Shown here: one piece after another, positions 1-8,014 of the stretch | Position numbering within the stretch: position 1 is the first letter of the stretch | How the letters are laid out: each line of letters opens with the position of its first letter | NCBI RefSeq assembly: GCF_000412635.1 | Contig: NZ_ASTG01000004.1 | Location: 1 to 39,567 of the forward strand | Origin: Sphingobium bisphenolivorans | GTDB lineage: Bacteria; Pseudomonadota; Alphaproteobacteria; Sphingomonadales; Sphingomonadaceae | DNA: 39,567 bases | Direction of reading: 5' to 3' | The notes under the pieces: generated by a model | Told to the model about the DNA's origin: nothing | What the model saw: the letters and a program-made list of their open reading frames with translations, nothing else | Databases searched by the model: none | Program-made: the position numbers and the translations under genes

Positions 1-702
1 GCCGCCGACCGCCGTGATCATGTAGAACCAGCCACCATCGCGATGAATCTTCGGCCCCTCCGGCGAAAAACCCTCCACGTCCCAGTCTTCGGGATAATGC
101 CAGGGGTCGTAAACATGCTCGACCTTGCCCACCGTGGATAGCCCGTCGTCGGCAAGCCGGATACGGTCCCCGCCCGACAGAAAAAGCCAGCGCGACCCAT
201 CCTCCCCCACCGCGTGGCAGGGATCGATATGATCGGGCAGGCCAAGCGGGATCGGGTCGCTCCACGGCCCGTCAATATGGTCCGCCCAGATGACGAAGGT
301 GCCGTTCGGGCTCGCCTTCACCGGAATATAGATGAAGTAACGGCCCTTGTGCTTCTCCAGACTGACGGCCCAGACCGAGCCGATATTCCTGGTGAGCGCC
401 GCGACGCGCGGCTGCCAGTTCACCAGATCGCGGCTGTGCCAGATGGTGAGGCCGGGATAGGCGTCGAAGCTGGAGAAGGTCATGTAATAATCCTCGCCAT
501 CCTTCAGGATGGCGGGATCGGCGCGGTCGCCCGACAGGATGGGGTTGAGGAAAGTGCCGTTGCCGAGGTCCGCGACACGCTGGTTGTCGAACCCGCGCTT
601 CCAGTCGCCCTCTGCCTCGGCTGCCCGCGCCCCCTGCGGCAACGCCGCCAGCGCCACCCCGCCAAGCGCCGCGCCAAATGCCTCACGCCGGTTCAGGTCC
701 AT
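1..702 (-). CDS. Glycoside hydrolase family 43 protein, secreted (3' part cut by window edge)
   Basis: Reading from an ATG at 702 the frame stays open to base 1, so at least 234 residues are present and the C-terminus lies outside the window. The N-terminus has an NRREAF motif followed by a hydrophobic Ala/Gly stretch, which resembles a Tat signal peptide (residues about 5-28). The GH43 five-blade propeller pattern follows: DRADPAIL with the likely general base Asp62, a YYMTFSSFD strand, HSRDLVNW, HIDPCH with the likely pKa-modulating Asp160, and SPEGPKIH with the likely acid Glu215. GH43 enzymes are usually arabinofuranosidases, xylosidases or galactanases. In this locus side-chain trimming of pectin (arabinan/galactan) is a reasonable inference, but the substrate cannot be read from sequence. 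It lies downstream of the transporter gene on the same strand after a repeat-bearing gap of 165 bp. Confidence 0.85.
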   Translation of the reverse strand, partial: MDLNRREAFGAALGGVALAALPQGARAAEAEGDWKRGFDNQRVADLGNGTFLNPILSGDRADPAILKDGEDYYMTFSSFDAYPGLTIWHSRDLVNWQPRVAALTRNIGSVWAVSLEKHKGRYFIYIPVKASPNGTFVIWADHIDGPWSDPIPLGLPDHIDPCHAVGEDGSRWLFLSGGDRIRLADDGLSTVGKVEHVYDPWHYPEDWDVEGFSPEGPKIHRDGGWFYMITAVGG

Positions 703-711
703 GATCTGTCT

Positions 712-866
712 CCATGAGTTCCCTCTCGCTCCGGGAGAGGGGAGGGAGCCGCGCACAGCGTGGCGGAAGGGTGAGGGCGATCGCCGGTTGAGCCGCTCGC
801 CCCTACCTTCCCGCTCGGCGCCGCCAAGCTGGCCCCTCCTCTTTCGCCGGGAGAGAACATATTTGG
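712..866. repeat. Intergenic repeat-like spacer
   Basis: The gap between the GH43 and transporter genes carries CTCGCTCCGGGAGAGGGGAG, then CGCACAGCGTGGCGGAAGGG, and a second CTCTTTCGCCGGGAGAG block. This wording resembles dispersed intergenic repeats of sphingomonads. I recognise the type from memory only, and copy number cannot be tested in this window. Confidence 0.45.
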
Positions 867-867
867 C

Positions 868-2148
868 TCACCCCGCGTCCAGTTCCACCCGCGCCAGCCG
901 GGGCGAGAGCAGATGCACCGCCAGCAGTGCCGCGAAATAGGCGCTGCCCGCGACGATGAAGAGCGGCGTGTAGCTGCCGATGCTGTCGAGAATATAGCCG
1001 GCATATTTCGCCATCAGCATGCCGCCGATCGCGCCGACGGTACCGCCGATGCCAACCACAGACCCGACCGCGGCGCGGGGGAACATGTCGGACGGCAGCG
1101 TGTAGAGATTGGCGGAAAAGGCCTGATGCGCGGCGGTCGCGATGCCGATCACCAGCACGGCGGTCCACAGGCTGTCGATGGATTGGGCGAAAATGACCGG
1201 CAGCACCGCCACTGCGCAGACCAGCATCGTGATCTTGCGCGCGGCATTGACCGACATGCCGCCCTTCATCAGCCGTCCCGACAGCCAGCCGCCGAAGATG
1301 CTGCCCACGTCCGACAGCAGGTAGATCGCCACCAGCGGCGGGCCGAAGCTCAAGAGGTCGAGGCCGTAGCGCTCACCCAGATAGCCCGGCAGCCAGAAGA
1401 GGAAGAACCACCAGATCGGATCAATGAAGAATTTGCCGAGCGCATAGGCCCAGGTTTCCCGCACCGTCACCAGCCGGCGCCAGCCGATCGGCACGACGGG
1501 GTCGGCGGGGTCCTGCTGAATATAGGCCAGTTCCTCCGCGCTCACCCGCTTGTGATCGGCGGGCGAGCGGTAGATGATCAGCCAGGCCACGAGCCACAGC
1601 ACGCCCAGTACGCCCGTCACGATGAAGGCCATGCGCCAGCCGTAGGCCACAGTCAGCCACGGCACGAGCAGCGGCGTCACGATCGCCCCGACATTGGCGC
1701 CCGCGTTGAACAGGCCGATCGCGAAGGCACGCTCCTTTTGCGGGAACCATTCGGTCACTGCCTTGATGCCTGCCGGGAAGTTGCCGGACTCGCCGATGCC
1801 CAGGCCGAAGCGTGCCATGGCGAATTGCGTCACGCTATGAACGCCGCCATGGGCGACATGCGCGATGGTCCAGATCGTCACCGCCACCGCATAGCCGAGG
1901 CGCGCGCCGATCACGTCGACGATCCGCCCAAAGCTCAGATAGCCGATCGCGTAAGCCGCCTGAAACCAGAAGACGATATTGGCATAGTCGGTTTCGGACC
2001 ACTGCATGTCCTGCGCCAGCGTCGGCTTCAGCACGCCGATCATCTGCCGGTCGACATAGTTGATCGCCGTCGCCGCGAACAACAGCACCACGATCGTCCA
2101 GCGGTATCGGCTCGCGAGCCGCCCTGCACCCTCTATCGTTGCTTCCAT
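868..2148 (-). CDS. MFS transporter, hexuronate (ExuT-like, anion:cation symporter family)
   Basis: A 426-residue polytopic membrane protein with about 12 hydrophobic segments. The first segment carries INYVDRQMIGVLKPTL, followed by WSETDYANIVFWFQAAYAIGYL. This is the typical start of the anion:cation symporter family (ExuT, GudP, DgoT), which imports hexuronates and related sugar acids with protons. The segment GESGNFPAGIKAVTEWFPQKERAF (in two halves around residue 140-160) is also characteristic of this family. It starts 22 bp after the stop of the hydratase-family gene on the same strand, so the two are probably co-transcribed. Likely job: uptake of galacturonate/glucuronate or unsaturated uronates from the periplasm. 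The family call is strong; the exact substrate is inferred from the neighbouring uxaC, uxaA, kduI and kduD genes. Confidence 0.88.
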   Translation of the reverse strand: MEATIEGAGRLASRYRWTIVVLLFAATAINYVDRQMIGVLKPTLAQDMQWSETDYANIVFWFQAAYAIGYLSFGRIVDVIGARLGYAVAVTIWTIAHVAHGGVHSVTQFAMARFGLGIGESGNFPAGIKAVTEWFPQKERAFAIGLFNAGANVGAIVTPLLVPWLTVAYGWRMAFIVTGVLGVLWLVAWLIIYRSPADHKRVSAEELAYIQQDPADPVVPIGWRRLVTVRETWAYALGKFFIDPIWWFFLFWLPGYLGERYGLDLLSFGPPLVAIYLLSDVGSIFGGWLSGRLMKGGMSVNAARKITMLVCAVAVLPVIFAQSIDSLWTAVLVIGIATAAHQAFSANLYTLPSDMFPRAAVGSVVGIGGTVGAIGGMLMAKYAGYILDSIGSYTPLFIVAGSAYFAALLAVHLLSPRLARVELDAG

Positions 2149-2170
2149 CCATCCATCTCCGGCTTGTGCC

Positions 2171-2977
2171 TTATATTATCTGTTCCGCTTCCTGCTTCAC
2201 TATCCGGCATTCCAGTAAGCCCATCGATCCGAAGTCCGCTATCACCTGCTGTCCGGCGACGACTTCGTGGACACCGGTTACCGCTCCAGACGAAATCCAC
2301 GCACCCGCCCGCAAGGGAATTTTCCGCTGCGCCAGATTTTCCAGCAGGAAACGAACCGATCCGATCGGGCCGTCAGGAAAGGAGGAGGCGCGCCCACTGC
2401 CCACCGTCGCGCCGTCGATCCGAACCGTTATCTCCTCTTCGGCGAAGGCGAGCGACTGCCAATCGTTAATCGCGGGTCCGATCAACAGCCCGTTATTATT
2501 GCCGAAATCCGACACCGTGACTGCAGGGCCGAGCCTATTGATGCCGGCAAAGGGCGAACTGGCGATCTCGACCCCGATATGCACGGCATCGATGAGCGCG
2601 GCTGCCTCGTTCAGCGAATAGCGCGTCTTGGCGGGGTCGGGGGCTTGTCCCACCCGCAGCAGAAACTCCGCCTCTGCCGCACCAAAGCCGTCCGCGAAAA
2701 TGAGGCCCATTGCATCGCTGCTCATCGGCTTGATGGTCGAGGCGAAGATCGGGCCGGCCAGCCGCTCGGCGCCGTAGCGCTCCACCAGCGGCGCCGGCAA
2801 CCGGCCCACCTTCCAGCCACCGACCGACTCGCCCAGCAGCGCCATCGCCGCATCCTGCACCGCATAGCCTTCCGCCAGCGACTCCGGGACTGGGCCGGGA
2901 TAATCCTGCAAGCCGCGAGCCTCTTTCCGGGCCTCCACGAAATTGCGCGCGATCGCTGCATGCGTCACTTCTGTCAC
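2171..2977 (-). CDS. 2-keto-4-pentenoate hydratase family protein (MhpD/FAH superfamily)
   Basis: 268 residues from a GTG start at 2977, preceded by GAGAGGA at suitable spacing. The sequence fits the MhpD-type branch of the fumarylacetoacetate hydrolase superfamily: GGWKVGR near residue 54, GAAEAEFLLR with acidic metal-binding-type residues near 99-108, HIGVEIASSPF near 133, FGNNNGLLIGP near 156, and GVHEVVAGQQVIADFGSMG near the C-terminus. Known members hydrate 2-hydroxypenta-2,4-dienoate or act on related 2-keto acids in a metal-dependent way. It is the first gene of a probable operon with the hexuronate transporter and has a LacI-type operator 40-53 bp upstream. No known KDG-pathway step needs this family, so its reaction here is unclear; it may handle a side-chain sugar acid or another 2-keto-3-deoxy acid. 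Confidence 0.75.
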   Translation of the reverse strand: MTEVTHAAIARNFVEARKEARGLQDYPGPVPESLAEGYAVQDAAMALLGESVGGWKVGRLPAPLVERYGAERLAGPIFASTIKPMSSDAMGLIFADGFGAAEAEFLLRVGQAPDPAKTRYSLNEAAALIDAVHIGVEIASSPFAGINRLGPAVTVSDFGNNNGLLIGPAINDWQSLAFAEEEITVRIDGATVGSGRASSFPDGPIGSVRFLLENLAQRKIPLRAGAWISSGAVTGVHEVVAGQQVIADFGSMGLLECRIVKQEAEQII

Positions 2978-3016
2978 GGCTATCCTCTCGTTTAACCGCT
3001 CTGGAATGCCTCGTTA

Positions 3017-3030
3017 AGTAACCGGTGTCA
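3017..3030. promoter_or_regulatory. LacI-type operator between hydratase gene and lacI
   Basis: Read on the minus strand the site is TGACACCGGTTACT. The left half and centre (TGACACCGGT) are identical to sites before kduI (4137-4150) and between the lyase and TonB receptor genes (9471-9484). The centre is a CpG step inside an ACCGGT palindrome, as is usual for LacI-family operators. It lies between divergent start codons and could control both genes. Confidence 0.6.
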
Positions 3031-3082
3031 ATGACTGTTGTAAAAGCGCTCCCTTTTCCCTTGATGCACGGTATAAGGCGCC

Positions 3083-4126
3083 ATGGCTAAAGACGACAGC
3101 GCCGCTCCCAAGCTCACCATCAACGACATTGCGCGGCTCGCCGGTGTCTCCAAAAAGACGGTCAGCCGCGTGATCAACCGCTCTCCGCTGCTCAATCGCG
3201 AGACGCGCGACCGGGTGGAGAAGATCATTCTCGACACCGGCTATGTCCCCAATCCGCAGGCGCGTGCGCTGGCGCTTGGCCGCAATTTCCTGATCGGCCT
3301 CGTATACGACAATCCCAACGCGCAGATGGTGCTCAGCATGCAGCGGGGGATATTGGAGGCGTTGCGCGGCACGGAGTTCGAACTGGTCGTCCGGCCGGTC
3401 GACCGCGGATCGGGCGCGGTGATGGACGACATATTGGGCTTCGTCATCCGGCAGCGGCTCTTCGGCGTCATCGTCCTGCCCCCTCTTTCGGAAAGCGATG
3501 CCCTCGCCCAGCTGCTGGATGAGGCGGGGTGCCGTTATGTCCGAATGGGGTCGGCGCTGCTGGACGACAATGAACATATGGTCGCCTCCAACGATCGGGA
3601 GGCGGTGGCCGACGCGGTGCGGCACCTGATCGCGCAGGGGCATCAGCGCATCGGCCTGATCGCCGGGCCGCACGGCTTCCGCTCCGCCAAGGAACGGCGG
3701 GAGGGCTTTGAAATGGCGCTCAGCGAAGCGGGCATCAGCCTGCCGCGCAGCTTCATCGCGGACGGCGAATATACCTTCGAATCCGGGATTGCGGCGTCGG
3801 AAAATCTCTTTGCCCTTTCGCCGCCGCCGACTGCCATCTTCGCCAGCAATGACGAGATGGCCGCTGGCGTTCTCTATGCCGCCCGCCTTCGCGGCATCGA
3901 TGTGCCGGAGCAGCTGTCGATCATCGGCTTCGACGATACGCCGCTCACCACCCGGGTCTGGCCGCCGCTCACCACCGTGCGTTGGCCGATCGCAGCCATG
4001 GGCCGCTCCGCCGCGCTCAAGCTGATCGGCACGGCGGTCGGTGATCAAGGGGAAGCCTCCGAACCCTCCCTGTTCAGCTCGACGCTGATCCGCCGCAGCT
4101 CGGTCGCGCCGCCGCCCGCCTCCTGA
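3083..4126 (+). CDS. LacI family transcriptional regulator (pectin/uronate locus)
   Basis: 347 residues. An N-terminal LacI helix-turn-helix spans residues 12-35 (INDIARLAGVSKKTVSRVIN), followed by the hinge region NPQARALALG, and then a periplasmic-binding-protein-like effector domain (residues about 68-340) with GLIAGPHGFRSAKERREGF, FASNDEMAAGVLYAA and LSIIGFDDTPLTTRVWPPLTTV. All are hallmarks of the LacI/GalR family. It is divergent from the hydratase-transporter operon and sits directly upstream of kduI-kduD. A TGACACCGGT operator lies in its own upstream gap and again 10 bp after its stop, ahead of kduI. It is therefore the best candidate for the protein that binds these sites. The effector is probably a pathway intermediate such as KDG or an unsaturated uronate, which is inference. 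Confidence 0.92.
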   Translation: MAKDDSAAPKLTINDIARLAGVSKKTVSRVINRSPLLNRETRDRVEKIILDTGYVPNPQARALALGRNFLIGLVYDNPNAQMVLSMQRGILEALRGTEFELVVRPVDRGSGAVMDDILGFVIRQRLFGVIVLPPLSESDALAQLLDEAGCRYVRMGSALLDDNEHMVASNDREAVADAVRHLIAQGHQRIGLIAGPHGFRSAKERREGFEMALSEAGISLPRSFIADGEYTFESGIAASENLFALSPPPTAIFASNDEMAAGVLYAARLRGIDVPEQLSIIGFDDTPLTTRVWPPLTTVRWPIAAMGRSAALKLIGTAVGDQGEASEPSLFSSTLIRRSSVAPPPAS

Positions 4127-4136
4127 CGGAAAATCT

Positions 4137-4150
4137 TGACACCGGTTTCC
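4137..4150 (+). promoter_or_regulatory. LacI-type operator upstream of kduI
   Basis: TGACACCGGTTTCC, 46 bp before the kduI start codon. It shares TGACACCGGT with two other upstream sites. The same bases offer a possible -35 element (TTGACA at 4136-4141), so a bound repressor would overlap the promoter. Confidence 0.6.
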
Positions 4151-4196
4151 AGATGTGGTGCCCAGCAGGTCTGCAAACAGATCGGGCGAGGATTCG

Positions 4197-5030
4197 ATGT
4201 TCGAAAAAACCTATCACGCGACGCATCCCGAGATGATGGAATGCGTCGACAATGAAGCCCTGCGCGACCGCTATCTGGTCGGCGGCATGTTCGAGAGCGG
4301 CCAGATCGTTCTCAACTACAGCCATAACGAACGCTTCGTCATTGGCGGCGCAGTGCCGGCGGGCGGCAGCCTGAAGCTCCCCGATCAGACCGAGCCCGCG
4401 TCAGCGGCGGGCCATCCCTTCCTCGAACGACGCGAGGCCGGCATCGTCAATATTGGCGGCGACGGCGCGGTCATGGTCGATGGCGTGCGCTACGACCTTG
4501 GCAACAAGGAATGCCTCTACGTTCCGATGGGATCGAAGGAGGTCGTCTTCGAAGGCGCGGAGGCCCGCTTCTACATCGCCTCGCTGCCCGCGCACAAAGC
4601 CTGCCCGATCAAGAAGATCACGCTGGCGGAGGCCAATCCGCTGGAACGCGGCGACCTCGAAAACTCCAACCACCGCACCATCTACCAGTTGGTGATCCCC
4701 GGCGTCTGCGAGAGCGCACAGTTGTTGATGGGCCTGACCGTGCTCGAAACCGGCAGCGTGTGGAACACCATGCCCCCGCATCTTCACGACCGCCGCAGCG
4801 AGATCTATCTCTATTTCGACCTTCAGGGCGGCGACCGCGTCTTCCACTATATGGGCGAGCCCGACGCCATGCGCCACATCGTCATCGAGAATGAGGAAGC
4901 GGTGATCTCTCCGCCATGGTCCGTCCATATGGGATCGGGCACCAAGAGCTATGCCTTCATCTGGGCGATGGGCGGCGAGAATCTCGATTATACCGACATG
5001 AACGTGCTGGATATCTGCCAGCTGCGGTGA
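4197..5030 (+). CDS. kduI: 5-dehydro-4-deoxy-D-glucuronate isomerase KduI
   Basis: 277 residues from the ATG at 4197, chosen because GAGGA lies 4 bases upstream and the length then matches the roughly 278-residue family; a longer open frame begins at 4155. KduI is a cupin-fold zinc isomerase that converts 5-keto-4-deoxyuronate (DKI), formed from unsaturated galacturonate after pectin lyase action, to 2,5-diketo-3-deoxygluconate (DKII). Metal ligands are visible: His195 and His197 in PPHLHD, Glu202 in SEIYLYF, and His244 in WSVHMGSG, the same spacing as in the E. coli enzyme. kduD, the next enzyme of the same route, follows after 45 bp. A LacI-type operator lies upstream. Function assigned with high confidence. 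Confidence 0.96.
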   Translation: MFEKTYHATHPEMMECVDNEALRDRYLVGGMFESGQIVLNYSHNERFVIGGAVPAGGSLKLPDQTEPASAAGHPFLERREAGIVNIGGDGAVMVDGVRYDLGNKECLYVPMGSKEVVFEGAEARFYIASLPAHKACPIKKITLAEANPLERGDLENSNHRTIYQLVIPGVCESAQLLMGLTVLETGSVWNTMPPHLHDRRSEIYLYFDLQGGDRVFHYMGEPDAMRHIVIENEEAVISPPWSVHMGSGTKSYAFIWAMGGENLDYTDMNVLDICQLR

Positions 5031-5039
5031 GGCCTTTGT

Positions 5040-5067
5040 CGTCATTCCCGTGGAGGCGGGAATGACG
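5040..5067. repeat. Short palindromic intergenic repeat between kduI and kduD
   Basis: CGTCATTCCCG, a TGGAGG spacer, then CGGGAATGACG, a perfect 11-bp stem with a short loop. This is a REP-like unit of the kind common in sphingomonad genomes. Within the kduI-kduD transcript it would form a hairpin just before the kduD ribosome-binding site. There is no T-tract, so it is unlikely to be an intrinsic terminator. Confidence 0.65.
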
Positions 5068-5075
5068 GGGAGAAG

Positions 5076-5834
5076 ATGATGCAAAATCCCTTCGATCTTT
5101 CCGGCAAGGTCGCGATCGTCACCGGCGCCAACACCGGCATCGGTCAGGCGATCGCGCTGTCGCTCGCGCAGGCGGGCGCCGACATCGCCGCCGTCGGCCG
5201 CACGCCTGCCGAGGAAACCGTCGCCAAGGTCCGCGCGCTTGGCCGCAAAGCGGAGATCGTCTCCGCCGACCTCTCCACCATCGAGCCGATCCAGCGCGTC
5301 GTGGACGAGACGCTGGCAAAACTTGGTGGCCTCGACATCCTCGTCAACAATGCCGGCATCATCCGCCGCGCCGACAGTGTCGATTTCACCGAGGAGGACT
5401 GGGACGCGGTGATCGACACCAACCTCAAGGTCCTCTTCTTCCTCTGCCAGGCGGCGGGCCGGCACATGCTGAGCCAAGGCGCAGGAAAGATCGTCAACAT
5501 CGCCTCCCTTCTCTCCTTCCAGGGCGGCATCCGCGTGCCAAGCTACACCGCTTCGAAGAGCGGCGTCGCCGGCCTTACCAAGCTGCTCGCCAATGAGTGG
5601 GCGGCAAAGGGCGTCAACGTCAACGCCATCGCGCCCGGCTATATCGCTACCAACAACACCGCCGCGCTCCAGGCGGACGAGCAGCGCAACCGCCAGATTC
5701 AGGAGCGCATTCCGGCCGGGCGCTGGGGCGAGGCGAGGGACGTCGGCGGCGCGGCCGTGTTCCTGAGCTCGCAGGCGGCCAATTACATTCATGGCCATAT
5801 CCTGGCGGTGGACGGCGGCTGGCTCGCACGCTGA
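5076..5834 (+). CDS. kduD: 2-dehydro-3-deoxy-D-gluconate 5-dehydrogenase KduD
   Basis: 252 residues, a classical short-chain dehydrogenase/reductase of the usual KduD length. The cofactor motif TGANTGIG is at 16-23, NNAG at 91-94, and the catalytic Ser144, Tyr157 and Lys161 sit in NIAS and SYTASK. The C-terminus GHILAVDGGWLAR is typical for the subfamily. It reduces 2,5-diketo-3-deoxygluconate (the KduI product) to 2-keto-3-deoxygluconate with NAD(P)H. Two ATG codons in tandem (5076 and 5079) follow GGGGAGAAG; the second has the better spacing to GGAG. Position directly after kduI supports the specific assignment over other SDR enzymes. Confidence 0.93.
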   Translation: MMQNPFDLSGKVAIVTGANTGIGQAIALSLAQAGADIAAVGRTPAEETVAKVRALGRKAEIVSADLSTIEPIQRVVDETLAKLGGLDILVNNAGIIRRADSVDFTEEDWDAVIDTNLKVLFFLCQAAGRHMLSQGAGKIVNIASLLSFQGGIRVPSYTASKSGVAGLTKLLANEWAAKGVNVNAIAPGYIATNNTAALQADEQRNRQIQERIPAGRWGEARDVGGAAVFLSSQAANYIHGHILAVDGGWLAR

Positions 5835-5918
5835 ACGGCCTGCACGAGCGACAGGGTCACCGCCAACACAAGTAGAGCGGAGGAGGGGCAAACCCTCCCC
5901 CATTCAGGAGAAGGACCG

Positions 5919-7475
5919 ATGCCCGACATGGACAGGCGAACCGCGCTGGCAGGCGTCAGTCTATTCGCCACGACCCTCGCCGCCCCCGCCTTCGCCGCGC
6001 CGCGCTCCAGTATCGTCCGCACCCGCAACGGTCGCGTCGCCGGAACGCGCGAGAGCGGCCTGCACGTCTTCCGTGGCCTGCGCTACGGTCAGGACACCGG
6101 TCGCCGCCGCTTCCAGTCGCCCGTCCCGCCCGGAAGCTGGTCCAGCGTTGCCGACGCCAGCCGCTTCGCCCCCTCCTGCCCGCAACAGGGCGAGCAGGAA
6201 CGGACAAGCGAGGATTGCCTGTTCCTCAACATCTGGACGCCCGCGCCTGACCCGCGCGCGCGGCGGCCGGTCATGCTCTACATCCATGGCGGCGCCTATT
6301 CGAACGGCAGCGTCGTCGATCCGCTGAACGACGGCCGCCACCTCGCCGCGACCGGCGACGTGGTGGTCGTCACGGTCAACCATCGCCTGAACGCGCTTGG
6401 CTATCTCTATCTCGCCCGGCTCGACCCGCGCCTCGCCGACAGCGGCAATGCGGGGCAGCTCGACCTGATCCTCGCCCTGCAATGGGTGCGCGACAACATC
6501 GCCGCGTTCGGCGGCGATCCCGGCAATATCCTGGTCTTCGGCCAGTCGGGCGGCGGCGCCAAGATCGCGACGATGATGGCGATGCCTGCCGCCAGGGGCC
6601 TGTTCCACCGTGCAATCACGATGAGCGGACAGCAGGTGACGGCGTCCGGCCCGCTCAACGCCTCGCGCCGGACCAGCGCCTATCTCCGCAAGCTTGGGCT
6701 GTCGGAGACGGACCTCTCCCCCCTGCTCACGCTACCCGTCGAACGGCTGATCGACGCCTTGCGCGCCGAAGACCCGATCCTGGGCGGCGGCATCTATATG
6801 GGGCCGGTGCTCGACATGAAATGGCTGGAGCGCCACCCCTTCTGGCCCGACGCCGCGCCGCAATCCAATGCCATCCCGATGATGCTCGGCAACACCCGAG
6901 ACGAGACGCGCGCCTTCATCGATCCCGGCGGCCCCAAACTGAAGGGCCTAGACTGGGGCAACCTGCCCGGCCGCATGGGGCCCGAACTGCGCATGGACAT
7001 ATTGCCCGAATGGGTGGTCGCGCAATATCGCGCCCATTATCCCGACTGGAGCGCCGAGCGCATCTTCTACGCCGCGACGACGGCAGGCCGCAGCTGGCCG
7101 GGCCAGATCATCGAGGCGGAGGCGCGCGCACGGGCGGGAACGCGCACATGGGCGTATCAGGTCGATTTCCAGTCGCCCACGCGACTCGAGCGGGGCGCGC
7201 CCCATACGATGGACATCGCCCTCTCCTTCGGCACGCTTGACGCGCCCGGCTCCTTCACCGGCACGGGAGCGGATGCGCAGGCTGCCTCGCGCGCGATGAT
7301 GGCGCGGTTCATCGCCTTTGCGCGGGAGGGCGACCCCGGTTCGGACTGGCCCGTCTATGACCTGGAGAAGCGCCCGACGATGATTTTCGACACTCGCAGC
7401 CGTGTCGAGCAAGACCCCCGCGGCTGGGAACGCGAACTTTTCGCGCGCGTGCCCTATATTCAGCCGGGGAGTTGA
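5919..7475 (+). CDS. Type-B carboxylesterase, exported
   Basis: 518 residues of the alpha/beta-hydrolase carboxylesterase type-B family. The N-terminus DRRTALAGVSLFA followed by an Ala-rich stretch ending AFAAP is a Tat-like signal peptide (about 1-27). Family signatures are SEDCLFLNIW (97-106), the oxyanion-hole segment YIHGGAYSNG (121-130), and the nucleophile elbow FGQSGGGAK with Ser210. The PHTMDIALSF segment near residue 430 probably supplies the catalytic His. In a pectin locus it may remove acetyl, methyl or feruloyl esters from the polysaccharide, but the substrate is inferred from context only. It is 84 bp downstream of kduD on the same strand and may be read from the same promoter. 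Confidence 0.88.
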   Translation: MPDMDRRTALAGVSLFATTLAAPAFAAPRSSIVRTRNGRVAGTRESGLHVFRGLRYGQDTGRRRFQSPVPPGSWSSVADASRFAPSCPQQGEQERTSEDCLFLNIWTPAPDPRARRPVMLYIHGGAYSNGSVVDPLNDGRHLAATGDVVVVTVNHRLNALGYLYLARLDPRLADSGNAGQLDLILALQWVRDNIAAFGGDPGNILVFGQSGGGAKIATMMAMPAARGLFHRAITMSGQQVTASGPLNASRRTSAYLRKLGLSETDLSPLLTLPVERLIDALRAEDPILGGGIYMGPVLDMKWLERHPFWPDAAPQSNAIPMMLGNTRDETRAFIDPGGPKLKGLDWGNLPGRMGPELRMDILPEWVVAQYRAHYPDWSAERIFYAATTAGRSWPGQIIEAEARARAGTRTWAYQVDFQSPTRLERGAPHTMDIALSFGTLDAPGSFTGTGADAQAASRAMMARFIAFAREGDPGSDWPVYDLEKRPTMIFDTRSRVEQDPRGWERELFARVPYIQPGS

Positions 7476-7497
7476 GCGAGATCGCTATCCTTTTACT

Positions 7498-7584
7498 CGT
7501 CATCGCGGGCTTGAACCGGGATCCCGCCATTTCTTCAGGAGATGCAGCAAGGAAGCGGGGCACCGGATCAAGTCCGGGGTGACG
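7498..7584. repeat. Imperfect inverted-repeat element (sphingomonad intergenic type)
   Basis: The left arm begins CGTCATCGCGGGCTTGAACC (7498-7526) and the right arm, read in reverse complement, begins CGTCACCCCGGACTTGATCC (7556-7584). The arms match over most of 29 bases and enclose about 29 bases. It lies between the convergent esterase and cupin genes. This type of long palindrome is a dispersed repeat in related genomes (from memory) and may also act as a folded transcript end. Confidence 0.65.
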
Positions 7585-7627
7585 AAGCGAAATGCACTTC
7601 AGTCTGATTTATTGAGAACGGCCGCCC

Positions 7628-8014
7628 CTATTTCACCACTGGATAGCTGATGATCAGCGCCAGCGGCTTCTTGCCCAGCTGGCGGATACCCACCTGCGCG
7701 CCGGTATAGAGATAGGCCGCCATGCCCGGCCCGACACGCCTCTTGACGCCGTCCGATTCCACCTCGCCCTCGCCGGAGAGGACATAATAGACCTCGTCAT
7801 GCGCGATCGGGTGCACGCCGATCGCCGAGCCGACATGCAGCACGCGCTTACGGAATTCCATCGTGCGCGGCTGCGGCACGGCATCGCTGATGCGATAGGC
7901 GGTGCTCATGCCGATCTGGCCGTGGGGCGTCGGCTCTTGCTTCGCGACATCGCGCTCATCGATCACCGCCATCGGCGGCGCGGCGGCGAGCATCAGGGGC
8001 AGGATAAAACTCAT
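7628..8014 (-). CDS. Small exported cupin-domain protein
   Basis: 128 residues. A short hydrophobic start (LPLMLAAAPPMA) suggests export. The body is one cupin barrel: motif 1 is the stretch GVHPIAHDEVYYVLSGEGEV (residues about 66-85) with a variant HxxxH spacing and Glu, and motif 2 is the C-terminal GPGMAAYLYTGAQVGIRQLG region. Such small cupins bind metal or sugar acids; some pectin clusters carry them as KdgF-like enzymes that linearise unsaturated galacturonate. KdgF-type function is plausible but unproven, since KdgF is normally cytoplasmic and this protein looks exported. Its ATG overlaps the stop of the pectate lyase gene by four bases, so the two are translationally coupled. Confidence 0.72.
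   Translation of the reverse strand: MSFILPLMLAAAPPMAVIDERDVAKQEPTPHGQIGMSTAYRISDAVPQPRTMEFRKRVLHVGSAIGVHPIAHDEVYYVLSGEGEVESDGVKRRVGPGMAAYLYTGAQVGIRQLGKKPLALIISYPVVK

Noticed and set aside
2268..2281. GACACCGGTTACC inside the hydratase gene
   Set aside because: Looks like the LacI operator but lies in coding sequence for a conserved TGVHE segment. Similar strings occur in the esterase (about 6091) and receptor (about 9715), so chance or codon use explains them.
7498..7584. Possible rho-independent terminator between esterase and cupin
   Set aside because: Long imperfect palindrome without a T-tract; better read as an intergenic repeat that might also fold in RNA.
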